Shown: positions 9,277 through 19,057, counted from the stretch's first letter. The stretch: 64,000 bases of DNA from Balanoglossus misakiensis (GCA_040954595.2 CM082588.2:9672001-9736000); one strand, 5' to 3'. Program-made: numbers and translations. The notes: generated by a model not told the origin, from the sequence alone.

Positions 9277-9810
9277 TTGAGACTTGGCTCGAACGCTCCC
9301 CCGATTGACACTGCTACTTTTGCCGCGCCGGACTGGCGAGAAAAAAGGGCAACACTGAAAACGCCTCAAACGCTACCTAGGGGTAGGCCCGTGCCTGATC
9401 CTTCGCTCGTTATATCTGGGTCTGTACCTGAATCAGTGCCCGCGCCGGACTCTGAAGTACAAAACTGGGCCGATCAACATGGGATCTTACTGCCAACTCT
9501 GAATGTGTTAGCGGCCAACGGGTTTACTACGATGCAAGTGGTCAGATTAATTCATCATGACGATTTATATTTCATGAAGATATCTCCTCTTGCCCAGTTT
9601 CGGCAATTGGACGCAGCGCTTATCGAGCTTGCCGGAACCGTGCGCCCTCGCATACGACGGCCGGACAACAATACACAGACAACATGGTGGCCCCCAGTAC
9701 ATCAGACTCCCACGAAGCCAGTTCAGCGAGCGCGAAGACCGTCGACTCCGAACAGGCACAACAGGCAAGTCGAGGAGAAGTTGGACTGGACTCGCTGCTT
9801 CAGGCGTTGA
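9277..9810 (+). CDS. First small ORF of the YR retrotransposon, SAM-like segment
   Basis: Open frame of 177 codons upstream of, and overlapping, gag by 127 nt in another frame. No ATG near its beginning (the frame opens with TTG after a TAA near 9256); the sequence ccttatccacag just before resembles a splice acceptor, so it could be joined to an upstream leader exon, or translation could begin at the ATG near 9530. Residues about 65-118 (WADQHGILLPTLNVLAANGF, then the VVRLIHHDDLYFM and FRQLDAALIEL blocks) have the helical spacing of a sterile-alpha-motif-like domain. The function is inferred as gag-like assembly. Confidence is moderate that it is translated. Confidence 0.45.
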   Translation: MRLGSNAPPIDTATFAAPDWREKRATLKTPQTLPRGRPVPDPSLVISGSVPESVPAPDSEVQNWADQHGILLPTLNVLAANGFTTMQVVRLIHHDDLYFMKISPLAQFRQLDAALIELAGTVRPRIRRPDNNTQTTWWPPVHQTPTKPVQRARRPSTPNRHNRQVEEKLDWTRCFRR

Positions 9811-10553
9811 ATATCAACGCGGGACCACTGAACAATGACCTGACCCTGCCCAGGAAGATACCTCAGCGCATGGACTTAGAACCCATGGTGTATTTAAAAC
9901 CGGCGTCCATGGCAGGTTTGAAATTTTATGACATTGTTGACTATGTACCAAGCTCCCTACAGGCTAAGGTCGACCAAAAAGTGCTGGCCTTTGGAGCGGG
10001 GGAAAACAAACTGGTGTTTGAATTGGGTCCATCAAAACCCAAATTAGGGTCGGTGACCCCTCAGCAATGGTCTGCGGCCAACTCTCGCATTTTGTACGAA
10101 CTCATTTCAAAGCACAATTACAACCTTACTCAAGTACAAGAGTATTCAGCATACACCATTAAAGTGTGTCAACTGGCAGACCGATATGAATGGGTGTCTG
10201 TTTTGCATTATGATCGGGAGTTCCGTAAACTACAAGCGGCCTATAATTTACCATGGGGAACTGACTCCCAACATTTGTCCACTGTGTATTTGAGGGAAAA
10301 AGGGGCAGTGCAAAACAAAGCACGGGGGTCATATCAGGTCAAAAATGGTAAGTCTACTTCTGTGGCGCCCGTTGATGTCAAGACAGGACAACCCATTTGT
10401 ATCGGTTGCAATAAAGGGGATTGCAAGTTCGGGGTAAAATGTAATTACAGTCATATATGTTTGGATTGCAAAAAGGGCCATTCCAAAATCAACCACCCAA
10501 ACTTGTCAGGGGGGAACCAAAGAGCGAGAACAAGCCACTTCAAGGGTAACTGA
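9684..10553 (+). CDS. Retrotransposon gag protein (copy 2)
   Basis: 289 residues from an ATG. The N-terminal 40 residues are polar and low-complexity; a middle region (VYLKPASMAGLKFYDIVDYV...) is followed by a predicted helical capsid-like part. The C-terminal Cys/His cluster (CIGC, DC, KCNYSH, CLDCKKGH, residues about 237-267) matches the zinc arrays of YR-element gag proteins. The final Lys/Arg-rich tail suits RNA binding. The downstream RT frame is open across the TGA in the +1 frame. Confidence 0.85.
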   Translation: MVAPSTSDSHEASSASAKTVDSEQAQQASRGEVGLDSLLQALNINAGPLNNDLTLPRKIPQRMDLEPMVYLKPASMAGLKFYDIVDYVPSSLQAKVDQKVLAFGAGENKLVFELGPSKPKLGSVTPQQWSAANSRILYELISKHNYNLTQVQEYSAYTIKVCQLADRYEWVSVLHYDREFRKLQAAYNLPWGTDSQHLSTVYLREKGAVQNKARGSYQVKNGKSTSVAPVDVKTGQPICIGCNKGDCKFGVKCNYSHICLDCKKGHSKINHPNLSGGNQRARTSHFKGN

Positions 10554-10752
10554 CCTGCCCACCCCTCCCCCCTTCCCTTCAGCCTTACGTTATGAAGCCT
10601 GGGTTACTGAAATTTGCCCCAATGACCCAGACAAAGATTTTATTCTTGACGGGATTGAACAGGGTTTTTGCATTGTCGATCCTGGTTCTAATATCCGCCC
10701 TGCTGAGACAAATAATTACAAATCTGCAACGGACCCCTCATTTCGTGTTGCA

Positions 10753-11865
10753 GTGGAGGAACAAATTTTGGTTGAGTTGAGTGAAGGTCGTTATGAGGTC
10801 ACATCTGACAAACCAACTATTGTAAGCGCACTGGGGACCATTCCCAAACAAAACTCACCAGATGTTAGACTGATTCATGATTGCAGTCAACCGCCCAATT
10901 TTGCAGTCAAAGACTATGCAACTAATCCTTCGTTTTCCTTCCAAACCTTTGGGGAGGCCACCAAATTAATTAAGCCAGGGTCCTTTTTAGCTAAGGTGGA
11001 TTTGAAGTCTGCATACAGGTCTGTCCGTATCCATCCATCTAATTATAGTGCTACTGGGTTGAAATGGACCTTTTCTAACATGCAAGAGGCTACTTATATG
11101 TTCGACACGAGGATCCCATTTGGAGCCAAAAAGGCCCCCATCATTTTTCACCGTCTCACCCAAGCTGTGCGTAGGATGATGCATCGCAAGGGTTATGTTT
11201 GTTTAGTGGTCTACCTTGATGATTTCCTCATTGTTGCAGATACTTACCAGGAGTGCCAAATTGCCCTGAACACCCTTATTTCATTGCTTCGTAAGTTAGG
11301 GTTTGCTATTGCTTGGGGTAAGGTTGAGAGACCCACTCAACGGTTAGTATTTTTAGGTATTGAAATTGATACCCGCGCTTTTACTGTTGCCTTGCCGCTG
11401 CCAAAGCTTCATGAGCTTTATTCATTGCTGCTTATTTTTCGCACAAAAACACGTGCATCCCGCCGCCAGCTGCAATTCCTTGCTGGGAAATTAAACTGGG
11501 CTTGCCAGGTCATTGTCGGAGGTAGGACTTTCCTCCGTCGCATCCTGGATTGCATTAATAATCTCCGCCAACCTTCTCATAAAGTTATCCTTGGTAGGGA
11601 ATTTAAGGCCGATCTTGATTGGTGGATTCGCTTTTTACCACATTTTAATGGCACTTACAAGATTCTGAATACAGACCCTATAACTGATGTGCATACAGAT
11701 GCTAGCAACACCGCTGCCGGTGCTTATTTTAGGGGGGATTGGGTGTACACCAGGTGGGCTGACTGGCCATCTACTTCACACTTCATATTAATTACAAAGA
11801 GGTGCTGGCTGTTGCAGTGGCAGCACAAAGATGGGCACCTGTGTGGGCAAATCATAGAGTTGTAA
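10753..11865 (+). CDS. Reverse transcriptase plus start of RNase H (copy 2)
   Basis: 370 codons visible from a GTG, but the same frame is open back into the 3' end of gag (at least from about 10530), where it encodes sensible residues (RYEAWVTEICPNDPDKDF), so the real protein starts earlier. RT motifs: LAKVDLKSAYRSVRI, PFGAKKAPIIFHRL and YLDD at residues 154-157, thumb afterwards, then RNase H HTDAS. It terminates at 11865 after a one-base loss near 11785. Identical to copy 1. Confidence 0.87.
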   Translation: MEEQILVELSEGRYEVTSDKPTIVSALGTIPKQNSPDVRLIHDCSQPPNFAVKDYATNPSFSFQTFGEATKLIKPGSFLAKVDLKSAYRSVRIHPSNYSATGLKWTFSNMQEATYMFDTRIPFGAKKAPIIFHRLTQAVRRMMHRKGYVCLVVYLDDFLIVADTYQECQIALNTLISLLRKLGFAIAWGKVERPTQRLVFLGIEIDTRAFTVALPLPKLHELYSLLLIFRTKTRASRRQLQFLAGKLNWACQVIVGGRTFLRRILDCINNLRQPSHKVILGREFKADLDWWIRFLPHFNGTYKILNTDPITDVHTDASNTAAGAYFRGDWVYTRWADWPSTSHFILITKRCWLLQWQHKDGHLCGQIIEL

Positions 11866-12302
11866 TTCACACGGACAGTATGTCTGCTATGGGTATGCTT
11901 AATAAGGGGACATGTCGCCATCCATTCATGATGTCTGTGCTTCGTTCTCTATTTTGGCTCTCAGCTTCTTACAACTTCAGCATTCAAGCAGTTTATGTTC
12001 CTGGTAAACTCAATCACATTCCTGATGCCATTTCCAGGTTGCATCAACCAGGTCAGTTCATGAGGTTGCATACACTGCTCCACCCTTATGGAGAGCTCCA
12101 CCCCACCTTCACCTTAGCTAGCTTCCCACTTCACATGCCTTATACTGCTGCTACCTTTCTTACTCGTCAGATCCAGAGATCAAACAGCTGGAGGAACATC
12201 TGGATAGGGAAGTGGCCACATATAGAGGAAGTGCCTTTGCAGAAAATACACAGCGCACATACTCTGTCCACTGGAAGTCATACATCTCCTTTTGTGTTAT
12301 GA
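11802..12302 (+). CDS. RNase H continuation, shifted frame (copy 2)
   Basis: 3' half of the broken RT-RNase H gene. HTDSMSAMGML carries a catalytic aspartate and the segment ending PDAISR is the usual RNase H end; the following 80 residues link to the recombinase. The frame relative to the upstream part requires one extra base around 11780-11790 (cacttcatattaattac). Confidence 0.75.
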   Translation: MLAVAVAAQRWAPVWANHRVVIHTDSMSAMGMLNKGTCRHPFMMSVLRSLFWLSASYNFSIQAVYVPGKLNHIPDAISRLHQPGQFMRLHTLLHPYGELHPTFTLASFPLHMPYTAATFLTRQIQRSNSWRNIWIGKWPHIEEVPLQKIHSAHTLSTGSHTSPFVL

Positions 12303-13177
12303 TGGGTTACCCACCTTTGCCAGCCAGTAGTGACCTGGTTTGTCGTTACACAGCCTACTTAGCTCGCCGTCTAAAGTTCAACTCAGTGAAGCAGTATTTA
12401 AATATTATTCGTATTTTGCACTTAGAGCATGGCTTCGCCAATCCACTCCAAGACAATTGGCTGCTGACTATGCTGTTAAAGGGCATAGCCAAAGTTAAGG
12501 GAACTACAGTTGCCAGGAAGCTGCCTCTCGCCCCCACATTGTTATTGGGCATTCACAGTCAGTTATGTTTTTCATCAGCCTTTGATTCTGTCTTTTGGGC
12601 AGCCTGCCTTGTGGGTTTCTTTGGGTTGCTGCGCAAATCCAATTTCTTAGTTCCTTCAGGCCCTAAGTTTGACCCAGACAAACATCTAACTAGGGCTTCC
12701 TTCCAGGTGCATGCATGGGGTCTCACCATCATTATTCAATGGACCAAAACGCTACAAACTCGGGATCGGGTTCTTCAAGTTCCTCTCCCATGGATTTGCA
12801 ATCACCCATTATGCCCTGTTTCTGCAGTCCTTAGGGCATTTCAGCATTCTAAGGGGGCACCCCCTACAGGCCCAGCCTTTGTCATCCCTGCAGGTAATGG
12901 TAGCTTCCGCCCGCTCACTGTCCCACAGTTCACCTCAAAGCTCCGCACCCATCTTAGTCGCCTAGGGGTGCAGGTCAGTGAATATTCTTCACACAGTCTC
13001 CGTCGGGGAGGGGCATCCTGGGCAATACAGTGTGGGGTTCCCAGTGATATAATTAAGCTGATGGGGGATTGGAGGAGTGACGCATACCTTCGTTACTTGG
13101 TCCTCCCCCTCCCTTTCAAAGTTAACTCTGTTAAGCTTTGTGCCAAACAGCTTCCTTTTTCTACTTCTACATTGTAA
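12212..13177 (+). CDS. Tyrosine recombinase (copy 2)
   Basis: 321 residues, intact. The N-terminal core-binding part (residues 1-110, YRGSAFAENTQRTYSVHW) is followed by a catalytic part with Arg141, His261/Arg264, Trp near 286 and Tyr292/295. It should act on the taa core shared by A1, B1-A2 and B2. It starts inside the RNase H frame (91-nt overlap), so translation probably depends on coupling or a separate mechanism. Confidence 0.93.
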   Translation: MATYRGSAFAENTQRTYSVHWKSYISFCVMMGYPPLPASSDLVCRYTAYLARRLKFNSVKQYLNIIRILHLEHGFANPLQDNWLLTMLLKGIAKVKGTTVARKLPLAPTLLLGIHSQLCFSSAFDSVFWAACLVGFFGLLRKSNFLVPSGPKFDPDKHLTRASFQVHAWGLTIIIQWTKTLQTRDRVLQVPLPWICNHPLCPVSAVLRAFQHSKGAPPTGPAFVIPAGNGSFRPLTVPQFTSKLRTHLSRLGVQVSEYSSHSLRRGGASWAIQCGVPSDIIKLMGDWRSDAYLRYLVLPLPFKVNSVKLCAKQLPFSTSTL

Positions 13178-13216
13178 GCAAGTTTTCTATGACTACCACT
13201 ACTATATTGGGTTTTT

Positions 13217-13520
13217 GGGAGAATTTTGTAGTAAACACAGACAGACTTCAACTGTCCATTAGTATGTGTTTTTGTCAGTATTAAAGTTTCCCCCAAAGTT
13301 GTGCCCAATTTGTGTGTCCCAGTGTGGTTTGTGTGTGAGAGCCAGTGTGCCTTAAGGAGTAGCTCTAAGTGAGCGCTGATTAAGGCGCGGTGGGGACAGT
13401 AGGGGTCCGTGTGCCAGCCAAACATATGCTGTCTCAAGACCGCCGGAGGGAAAGTTTCCCGGGCTTGTCATTGCCACTTTTGCATTCGGCAGAGCAGCAG
13501 GCTGGACATGGGACGCTATT
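13217..13520 (+). repeat. B1-A2 internal junction (copy 2)
   Basis: B1 13217-13354 directly followed by A2 13354-13520 (gtgccttaaggagtagc). It corresponds to the circle junction of the element. Confidence 0.87.
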
Positions 13521-13663
13521 GACCCACCCTCCCACCACACATTCCAGGGAATTTCTGCCTGTCTTTGTTGCTTTATATTATTTATATTTATTGTATTTAT
13601 TAAAAGCATTGTTTGTATGCTTTGCATTGTTTTCATAGTTCTTTTGATAGTGTAGTTTTCAGG

Positions 13664-13802
13664 GGGAGAATTTTGTAGTAAACACAGACAGACTTCAACT
13701 GTTCATTAGTATGTGTTTTTGTCAGTATTAAAGTTTTCCCCAAAGTTGTGCCCAATTTGTGTGTCCCAGTGTGGTTTGTGTGTGAGAGCCAGTGTGCCTT
13801 AA
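13664..13802 (+). repeat. B2 right terminal repeat (copy 2)
   Basis: Near-identical to B1 (one or two substitutions), ending gtgccttaa at the element border. Between A2 and B2 lies a 140-base AT-rich stretch with attaaaagca that could serve 3' end formation. Confidence 0.85.
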
Positions 13803-14219
13803 ACATTTCATACAACACTGCCTACTAACAATAGTCATATCAATCTGACAAGGGAAGATGAAAAAACACATCTTTTCAAACTAGCTTACTGTGCGGACCA
13901 ATTTCATTAAGCCCCATTGAACAGCTATATTTTCTTGAATTCTGGTTTTATAATTAATTTTGATTGATTGACATGTGTTTTACATCTAAATGCATCGCTT
14001 TGGGAACATTTTCTCGTATGTATGAGATTATTAAATTGAACTTGTATATTTGCTGAGGGCAACTAAATGTTCAGTAAAGATGAGGAATGCTCAATGTTTG
14101 GATTGTCTTCAAAAAGATGACAACAACTCAAGTCTCAAAAACTCTTTGTTTTGAATTTTGAATTGTTTTTGTTGCATCAGTAACGACTTCACATGTGGAT
14201 GCCACATTTTGATTCTTAG

Positions 14220-14388
14220 CAAATGTTGTATTTTGACAGAGAGGAGTCCATTCCTCAATCATATCACCCCGCAAACTGCCTGAACTCCAAAAACTTAGCG
14301 ACAAAGCGTGAAGTACAGATGGTACCTATGAAGGATTATGCGGCTGATCCACACCACATGATACTTCTCAAAGGTTATCAACTTGCTG
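14220..14388 (+). CDS. MED25: MED25 exon, end of VWA domain (copy 2)
   Basis: Identical to 4140-4308 within the exon: acceptor gattcttag, donor g|gtaggt, phase 0 to 1, encoding the ADPHHMILLKG segment. In this copy it lies downstream of the VWA exon at 7781, so order and strand fit one transcript with the retrotransposon intronic. Confidence 0.75.
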
Positions 14389-14917
14389 GTAGGTATCTGT
14401 TGCTATGCAAATATTTGCAATCATACCATCCAGATTCTAAAGTTCACAGGTCAAATATATAACTTGTTTACGTGGCCATTTACAACCAATTCATCATTTT
14501 GTGGTTTGTTAAGATTTTTATTACTCTAAATTGGTACTTCCATAAAATGGTTGTAATATTTATTACACATCACGTATTGTTATGCGCTCCTGGTTGGCTA
14601 ATACTAAATATGACAGAACTTCATGACCTCTGCACACGATCTGAGGCTTAAGGAAGTTATTTTCGCGAGTGATGCAGTGTCTTCTGTTGCAGTACTTTCA
14701 CAAGCCAAGCATTTTATTCCCCATCATTTCAATGCCTGGCCAATGAATTACACATCCTCCTGAAAATTGCTGGTAGGTGAGAAATCAGTTTCCATGGTTG
14801 CATCCTGGATGAAACACTGGTACAGGTTCAAGACAAGTTTAGTGACATTGTGTAAATCCACAGAAGAATTTCACATCAACTGTATAATCTTCTATTTTTC
14901 TCATGATTGTGTTTCAG

Positions 14918-15112
14918 AAAAATCTGTGTCAAGTGGTGATACATAAGAGGTTGCCATCGTGAAACCTAAAACCATAGCAACCACTTCAGTGTCTACAACC
15001 ACTACCACAACACAGCCACTGAAACCCGCATCAACAGTTACCATGTTTACAGCATCTACCTCCAGTATGACCTCAAATCCTCTCAAATCAACTGTTGGAA
15101 GTTCAACTCCAG
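14918..15112 (+). CDS. MED25: MED25 Ser/Thr-rich linker exon with in-frame TAA (copy 2)
   Basis: Same as 4846-5040 apart from one substitution I can see (cacagcc versus cacggcc, Gln versus Arg). The TAA at 14944-14946 is shared, as is the alternative AG directly behind it that would keep the frame. Donor g|gtaaag, phase 1-1. Sharing the stop in both copies argues against a random sequencing error in one of them, unless both derive from the same consensus. Confidence 0.55.
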
Positions 15113-15229
15113 GTAAAGTCTCCAGTGTTGCTTACGAGCCATTTGTCATAATTAGACCACCAAGTGAAGTGTGAGATATAGTAGAATATTGCCATGTTGA
15201 TCTTCACTACAATATTAGTTAAAGTTATA

Positions 15230-16411
15230 CAGTGGAACACCGATTATCCGAACCTGTTGGGCGGGTTAGATTTTGTTCGGATAATTGATTGTTCGGATAA
15301 TCGATTTTGGCACGTCCGAACAAAGGAAATTGACCACACCATTGGGGCATGCATATGTTACTATGTGTCCCACATGCACATGCATTTTCCATGCACTCAC
15401 AAAAAGAAGTTAATATAAATAATAAAACACAATTCGTCTTCTTTTATATAAAAAATACATATATTAAGAGTTCAAAAGGTTAAGAAAGAAAAAAAGACGA
15501 AGTCAAAGCTGCAATGTTCTGATTCGTTCAACATCGTATGTAGCCGGTCATCGTACCAAACCATGAACGTGCGTAGGCCTTCCATGGCCACGGTAGATTT
15601 CGCTAGAGCTGGTGTCTCGTTCTCTTTATCGTCCTAATTTTTCATGCCATGAGTTTATTTCTGAGAAACAAAGTCGATGATTTCATCATACGTTAATGTT
15701 TCGAAGCTGTCATAGTTCTCGCTAGTCTCCAAATCGTCGATGTCAGTGACATTCAAACCAAGCAAAAGAAGCTCTCCGCACGAGGTCACTTCCGCAAGTG
15801 ACGTCTTGGCTGTCATTCATATCGGCGCTGCCATGGTCACCGACCGCGACCCGACACGCCTTCACTGTGTCGCGGAATGAAGTCCATGCGTTTGAAAAGC
15901 CGTGTCTTTGATGTTGACACCTCGGACGATCTCCGCCGTCTGCTCGCACGAGTCGAAGACGGGCGATCTCATCCAACCCATGGCTTTCATTTGTATTATC
16001 AACGACAGTGCTAAGCTTATTTCGGCGATAAATCTACTTCACACTATCAAAAAATTGACCAAAGCCGTGCCGACGCGACAAGTGACTTTTCGTGTTTTAC
16101 ACTTGAGTGTGAAATCCTAGTGTCGAATGTTACGATACCCGAAAGTGTGACACTCTGTTGTCGTAAAATGATTGAAATATTCAATGATAAAGACATTTTT
16201 AACACGTCCCACCGCCCTTTACAACAGAAACAAAGACCAAAGAAATCTGTCCGAAATGACAGTTTTCCTGCGGAAATATCACAGACCGCCGAGAAAACAG
16301 GTGCTTGGCATGGCTAATTAAATGTTCAGGGACCGTACCCGGGACCGTACCAAAGCGTTCGGATAATCCGAAATTCGGATAATTGGTGTCCGGATAATCG
16401 GTGTTCCACTG
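15230..16411. mobile_element. pogo/Tigger-like DNA transposon inserted in MED25 intron (copy 2 only)
   Basis: 1182 bp with terminal inverted repeats cagtggaacaccgattatcc / ggataatcggtgttccactg, flanked by TA on both sides (15228-15229, 16412-16413). Copy 1 has the uninterrupted site (gttatatagcac near 5165-5180), so the insertion happened after, or on only one side of, the duplication. TIR sequence style and TA target fit the pogo/Tigger branch of Tc1/mariner. The inside is GC-richer than the surroundings and holds only transposase scraps. Confidence 0.9.
15655..15760 (-). pseudogene. Probable C-terminal remnant of a Tigger-type transposase
   Basis: On the minus strand an acidic tail reads DIDDLETSENYDSFETLTY..IIDFVSQK and a stop, of the kind found at the C-terminus of Tigger/jerky-type transposases (acidic, ending after the DDE domain). 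The frame upstream is disrupted. Family assignment is an inference from the host element; the stretch is too short for certainty. Confidence 0.35.
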
Positions 16412-16749
16412 TATAGCACTCTGTGATCAACGAGTTGAAAATACAGCATGAGCTGTAGTCCCCTTCATCAGCTGTACACGTAGAATGAACAGAGAAACAG
16501 AGAATCATGGGGTATTCAAAGTAGGAAATATGTGCAGGACCAGGTGCATCGATCAGAAAAATTTCCTACAGTGGATTTTCTATCTGAGGATGGTGACTTC
16601 ATGACCGCGATATTGTGCCCTTGAGCGAGGCACTTTACTTCTCATTGCTCTTGGGAGACTGGCTTTGTAGAGGTGATTTGCACCTGTTCTAGTCTTTCTA
16701 CTAGACATATTTTCTGTGTTTGCGATTGATGAATTACTGTCTAATGGGA

Positions 16750-16927
16750 AATTTTTGTAAACTTCGCGAGAACCAACGAATGCGAATTAAAAAGTCATAT
16801 AAAAATGTTTGTCAGGGATATTGGTGCAGTTAGTGAAATATAAGAATGCGAAATTTAATTGTAGCATAACAGCTGTCTCTATTGATATTGCGAAAATTTC
16901 TTGTCACAGAAATTTCCCGTTTTACAG
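16750..16927. repeat. MITE of the gcgaaaattt family (duplicate of 5511-5696)
   Basis: Same element at the same intron position as in copy 1, with a few substitutions (ttgtcaggga versus tttcggggat). Confidence 0.5.
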
Positions 16928-16962
16928 TTCATAAATAAATCAACTAGATCTTTTTACTGCAG

Positions 16963-17224
16963 ATGCCACACCAACTAATCATCTGTTACCTGGTCGACCA
17001 AGTCAAATTGGAAGTCAGTCTCCACAACAACTGTCGTCCTCTCAACAGAAACTGATTCAACCAAGTCAGCCCCAGATGCAGGGCCAAGGTCAAAGGTCAT
17101 CAATGCCTTTTGCCCAGCCTACCAGTTTACCAAACCAACCAGTATCCACTGTCACAGCAAACAGGACTCAACAACCCAATGTGACTGTTTTAAGTATCCC
17201 CATGAGACAATTTTGTCCACCCAG
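16963..17224 (+). CDS. MED25: MED25 Ser/Gln/Pro-rich linker exon (copy 2)
   Basis: Duplicate of 5729-5990 with the same splice borders and length (262 nt). Substitutions such as CTGGTCGACC versus CTGGACAACC and ACTGATTCA versus ACTGACTCA change residues but never break the frame, in contrast to the introns, which carry indels. Encodes a disordered Gln/Ser/Pro-rich linker. Its phase-2 end does not fit the phase-0 start of the following exon. Confidence 0.6.
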
Positions 17225-17659
17225 GTACAGTTGTGGTCTACCTTCTACTTTTTGAGATTCAAATTAGCTGTTTCTAGTTACCCATCCTGTGAATTGAAAG
17301 CTTTTTATGACTGTATCGCATAGCCTTGTCTTACCACTGTCTACACAGTAGACTATTTATTTTCAAAACACATTCAAAACTTCTGTTTTGGTTGCAAAAA
17401 AGCCACTCTGTAAATGGAAAGACTCTTTGGATAATGCCACAGACTCATTAATCAAATTCAATTTTTAATGTGATTAATGTTGATAAGCCCTAAAACCTGA
17501 TCCCTTCCAAATGTGAGTATGTGTGTTGAAAATAGGACTTTGAGAGTTGTAAGCTCAACATCGATTCAAAAATTGAAGTCATGAATTAAAAAATGTGGTT
17601 TTGAATACTGGCCTTGATAATGCTTCATATTAACTAGGTTTGTTACTCTTTTTGGACAG

Positions 17660-17843
17660 GCAACTTCACCACTAAAGATGACTTCCCAGCATGTGCCAGC
17701 TGCTGCACTGAAAGCCACAGAGGGTGTCATGCAAATGGCAAATGCTAGTCAGTTCAGTAAGACGCCACAAATTGCTGCTGTGAATTCTATCAACTCACAG
17801 CCACAGCAGAGATGGCCAGGTACAGATTCAAAGCCACAACGAG
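17660..17843 (+). CDS. MED25: MED25 exon with Ala-rich linker helix (copy 2)
   Basis: Duplicate of 6406-6589: VPAAALKATEGVMQMANASQ, same length, same borders, phase 0 to 1. Its final G joins in frame with the exon at 18516, which is the best-supported splice in this region. Confidence 0.65.
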
Positions 17844-18515
17844 GTAGGTACAGTCAAACCTGTCTACAGTGGCCAGTCAAGGGACTTTCCTAAAGTGGCT
17901 TTTATAGACAGGTGGCTTCTATAGATAGGTCAGTTAATGTGCAATGTACATGTACATGAAATGAAACAAAGTTGCCACTATAATAGAGGTGGCCACAAAC
18001 ACAGATTTGACTGTCATATATGTTATGTTGCCATGGCAGTCATTTACCATTAGTTTGAATATACTTTGCCAAAACCTGAGGAAAAAATATTCAAGTTCCC
18101 CTTTTCGTATTCCCCTATCAATGGTATAATACAACAGTGTCATGGTAAAATTTTGTGACATTTTTGCTAACTGCTAAAGCCCAAGTAACATTGTTTTTTT
18201 CAGTATTTTTCAGCGAAGGAATTAACCCTAGTTTCTTGTTCTGCTATGGATAGCTTTATGAAATGTTCAGTCTTTAGCTTCTATACAAAACTTGTACATG
18301 AGTAATGGCCATTGTGAATATTAAATGAACTCAGACGAGAATTCATTTTTCAACAATAACAATGCTGATCAATATATAAAACGCCTTTGTTTGAAAACCA
18401 AACTCTGAATAAATTCTTAATGTTTTACAGAGTAGAATAAAGTATTACAGCTGATATCCAAAGTTAAGGTTGAAGTTATTGACGTTTTAATACTACTGTG
18501 TTTACTTATCAGCAG

Positions 18516-18664
18516 GTATGCAGTCAACGATGCGAACAGGAGTGCAGTCAACACAACCAACAGTACCTAATGTGAGCGACAGCAAAAATCCACCTGTCAC
18601 CACTGGCACCAATGTTGTTCCAACTCTGACACAGCCACAAGTACATGTACAAAACCAGTCATTG
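18516..18664 (+). CDS. MED25: MED25 linker exon (Thr/Val/Gln-rich)
   Basis: Acceptor ttatcagcag, donor ttg|gtatgt, phase 1 to 0, fully open. Encodes MQSTMRTGVQSTQPTVPNV followed by PPVTTGTNVVPTLTQPQVHV. Present once: copy 1 is cut by the duplication junction before reaching it. Its phase-0 end is compatible with the phase-0 exon at 52940, but the ACID-domain exons expected between them are not visible. Confidence 0.55.
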
Positions 18665-19057
18665 GTATGTTATGTTATGAGCTGAGTTATAATACCCACC
18701 TATCCCTTTTGCCTGGCAAGTGACAGTTTATCACTTTTCAGTATTTCAATGGAACTGTATTTGGATAATTTGTTACCTAACATGACATCAGAAGATGGCA
18801 GCTTGATGTCTTAACTGAGGACATTGGATGACCAGTAGATAAAGATTTTCTTTGATATCAATGACATCAGACGCAGTTCCGTTGGCATTCAAATTTCCAG
18901 CTGACGGGGAATTTCAGCAACGTGGTGCAAATGACGACTGTGCAGATGAATACCAAGATGCTGTTGAGGCACCATGCCTGATACATATTACCTGTCTGGT
19001 GGTTCTAAAGTATAAACACATCCGGAAAAAAATATTTTACGGGATACCAATTGAGAC
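18665..19057. other. Intron; no exon recognised
   Basis: Short frames exist (for example 18852-19103) but none has splice borders or similarity I can defend. Confidence 0.4.

Larger units (their letters stand above)
8955..13802 (+). mobile_element. Ngaro/PAT-type tyrosine-recombinase retrotransposon, copy 2 (complete)
   Basis: Order: A1 (8956-9122), small ORF with a SAM-like segment, gag, RT-RNase H, tyrosine recombinase, B1 (13217-13354), A2 (13354-13520), B2 (13664-13802). The A1-ORFs-B1-A2-B2 split direct repeats, a recombinase instead of DDE integrase, and no target duplication place it in the Ngaro/PAT branch of DIRS-order elements. A1 and A2 differ at about eight of 167 positions. Only the RT-RNase H frame carries a visible lesion. 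It lies in the MED25 intron between exons 7781 and 14220, in sense orientation. Confidence 0.92.
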
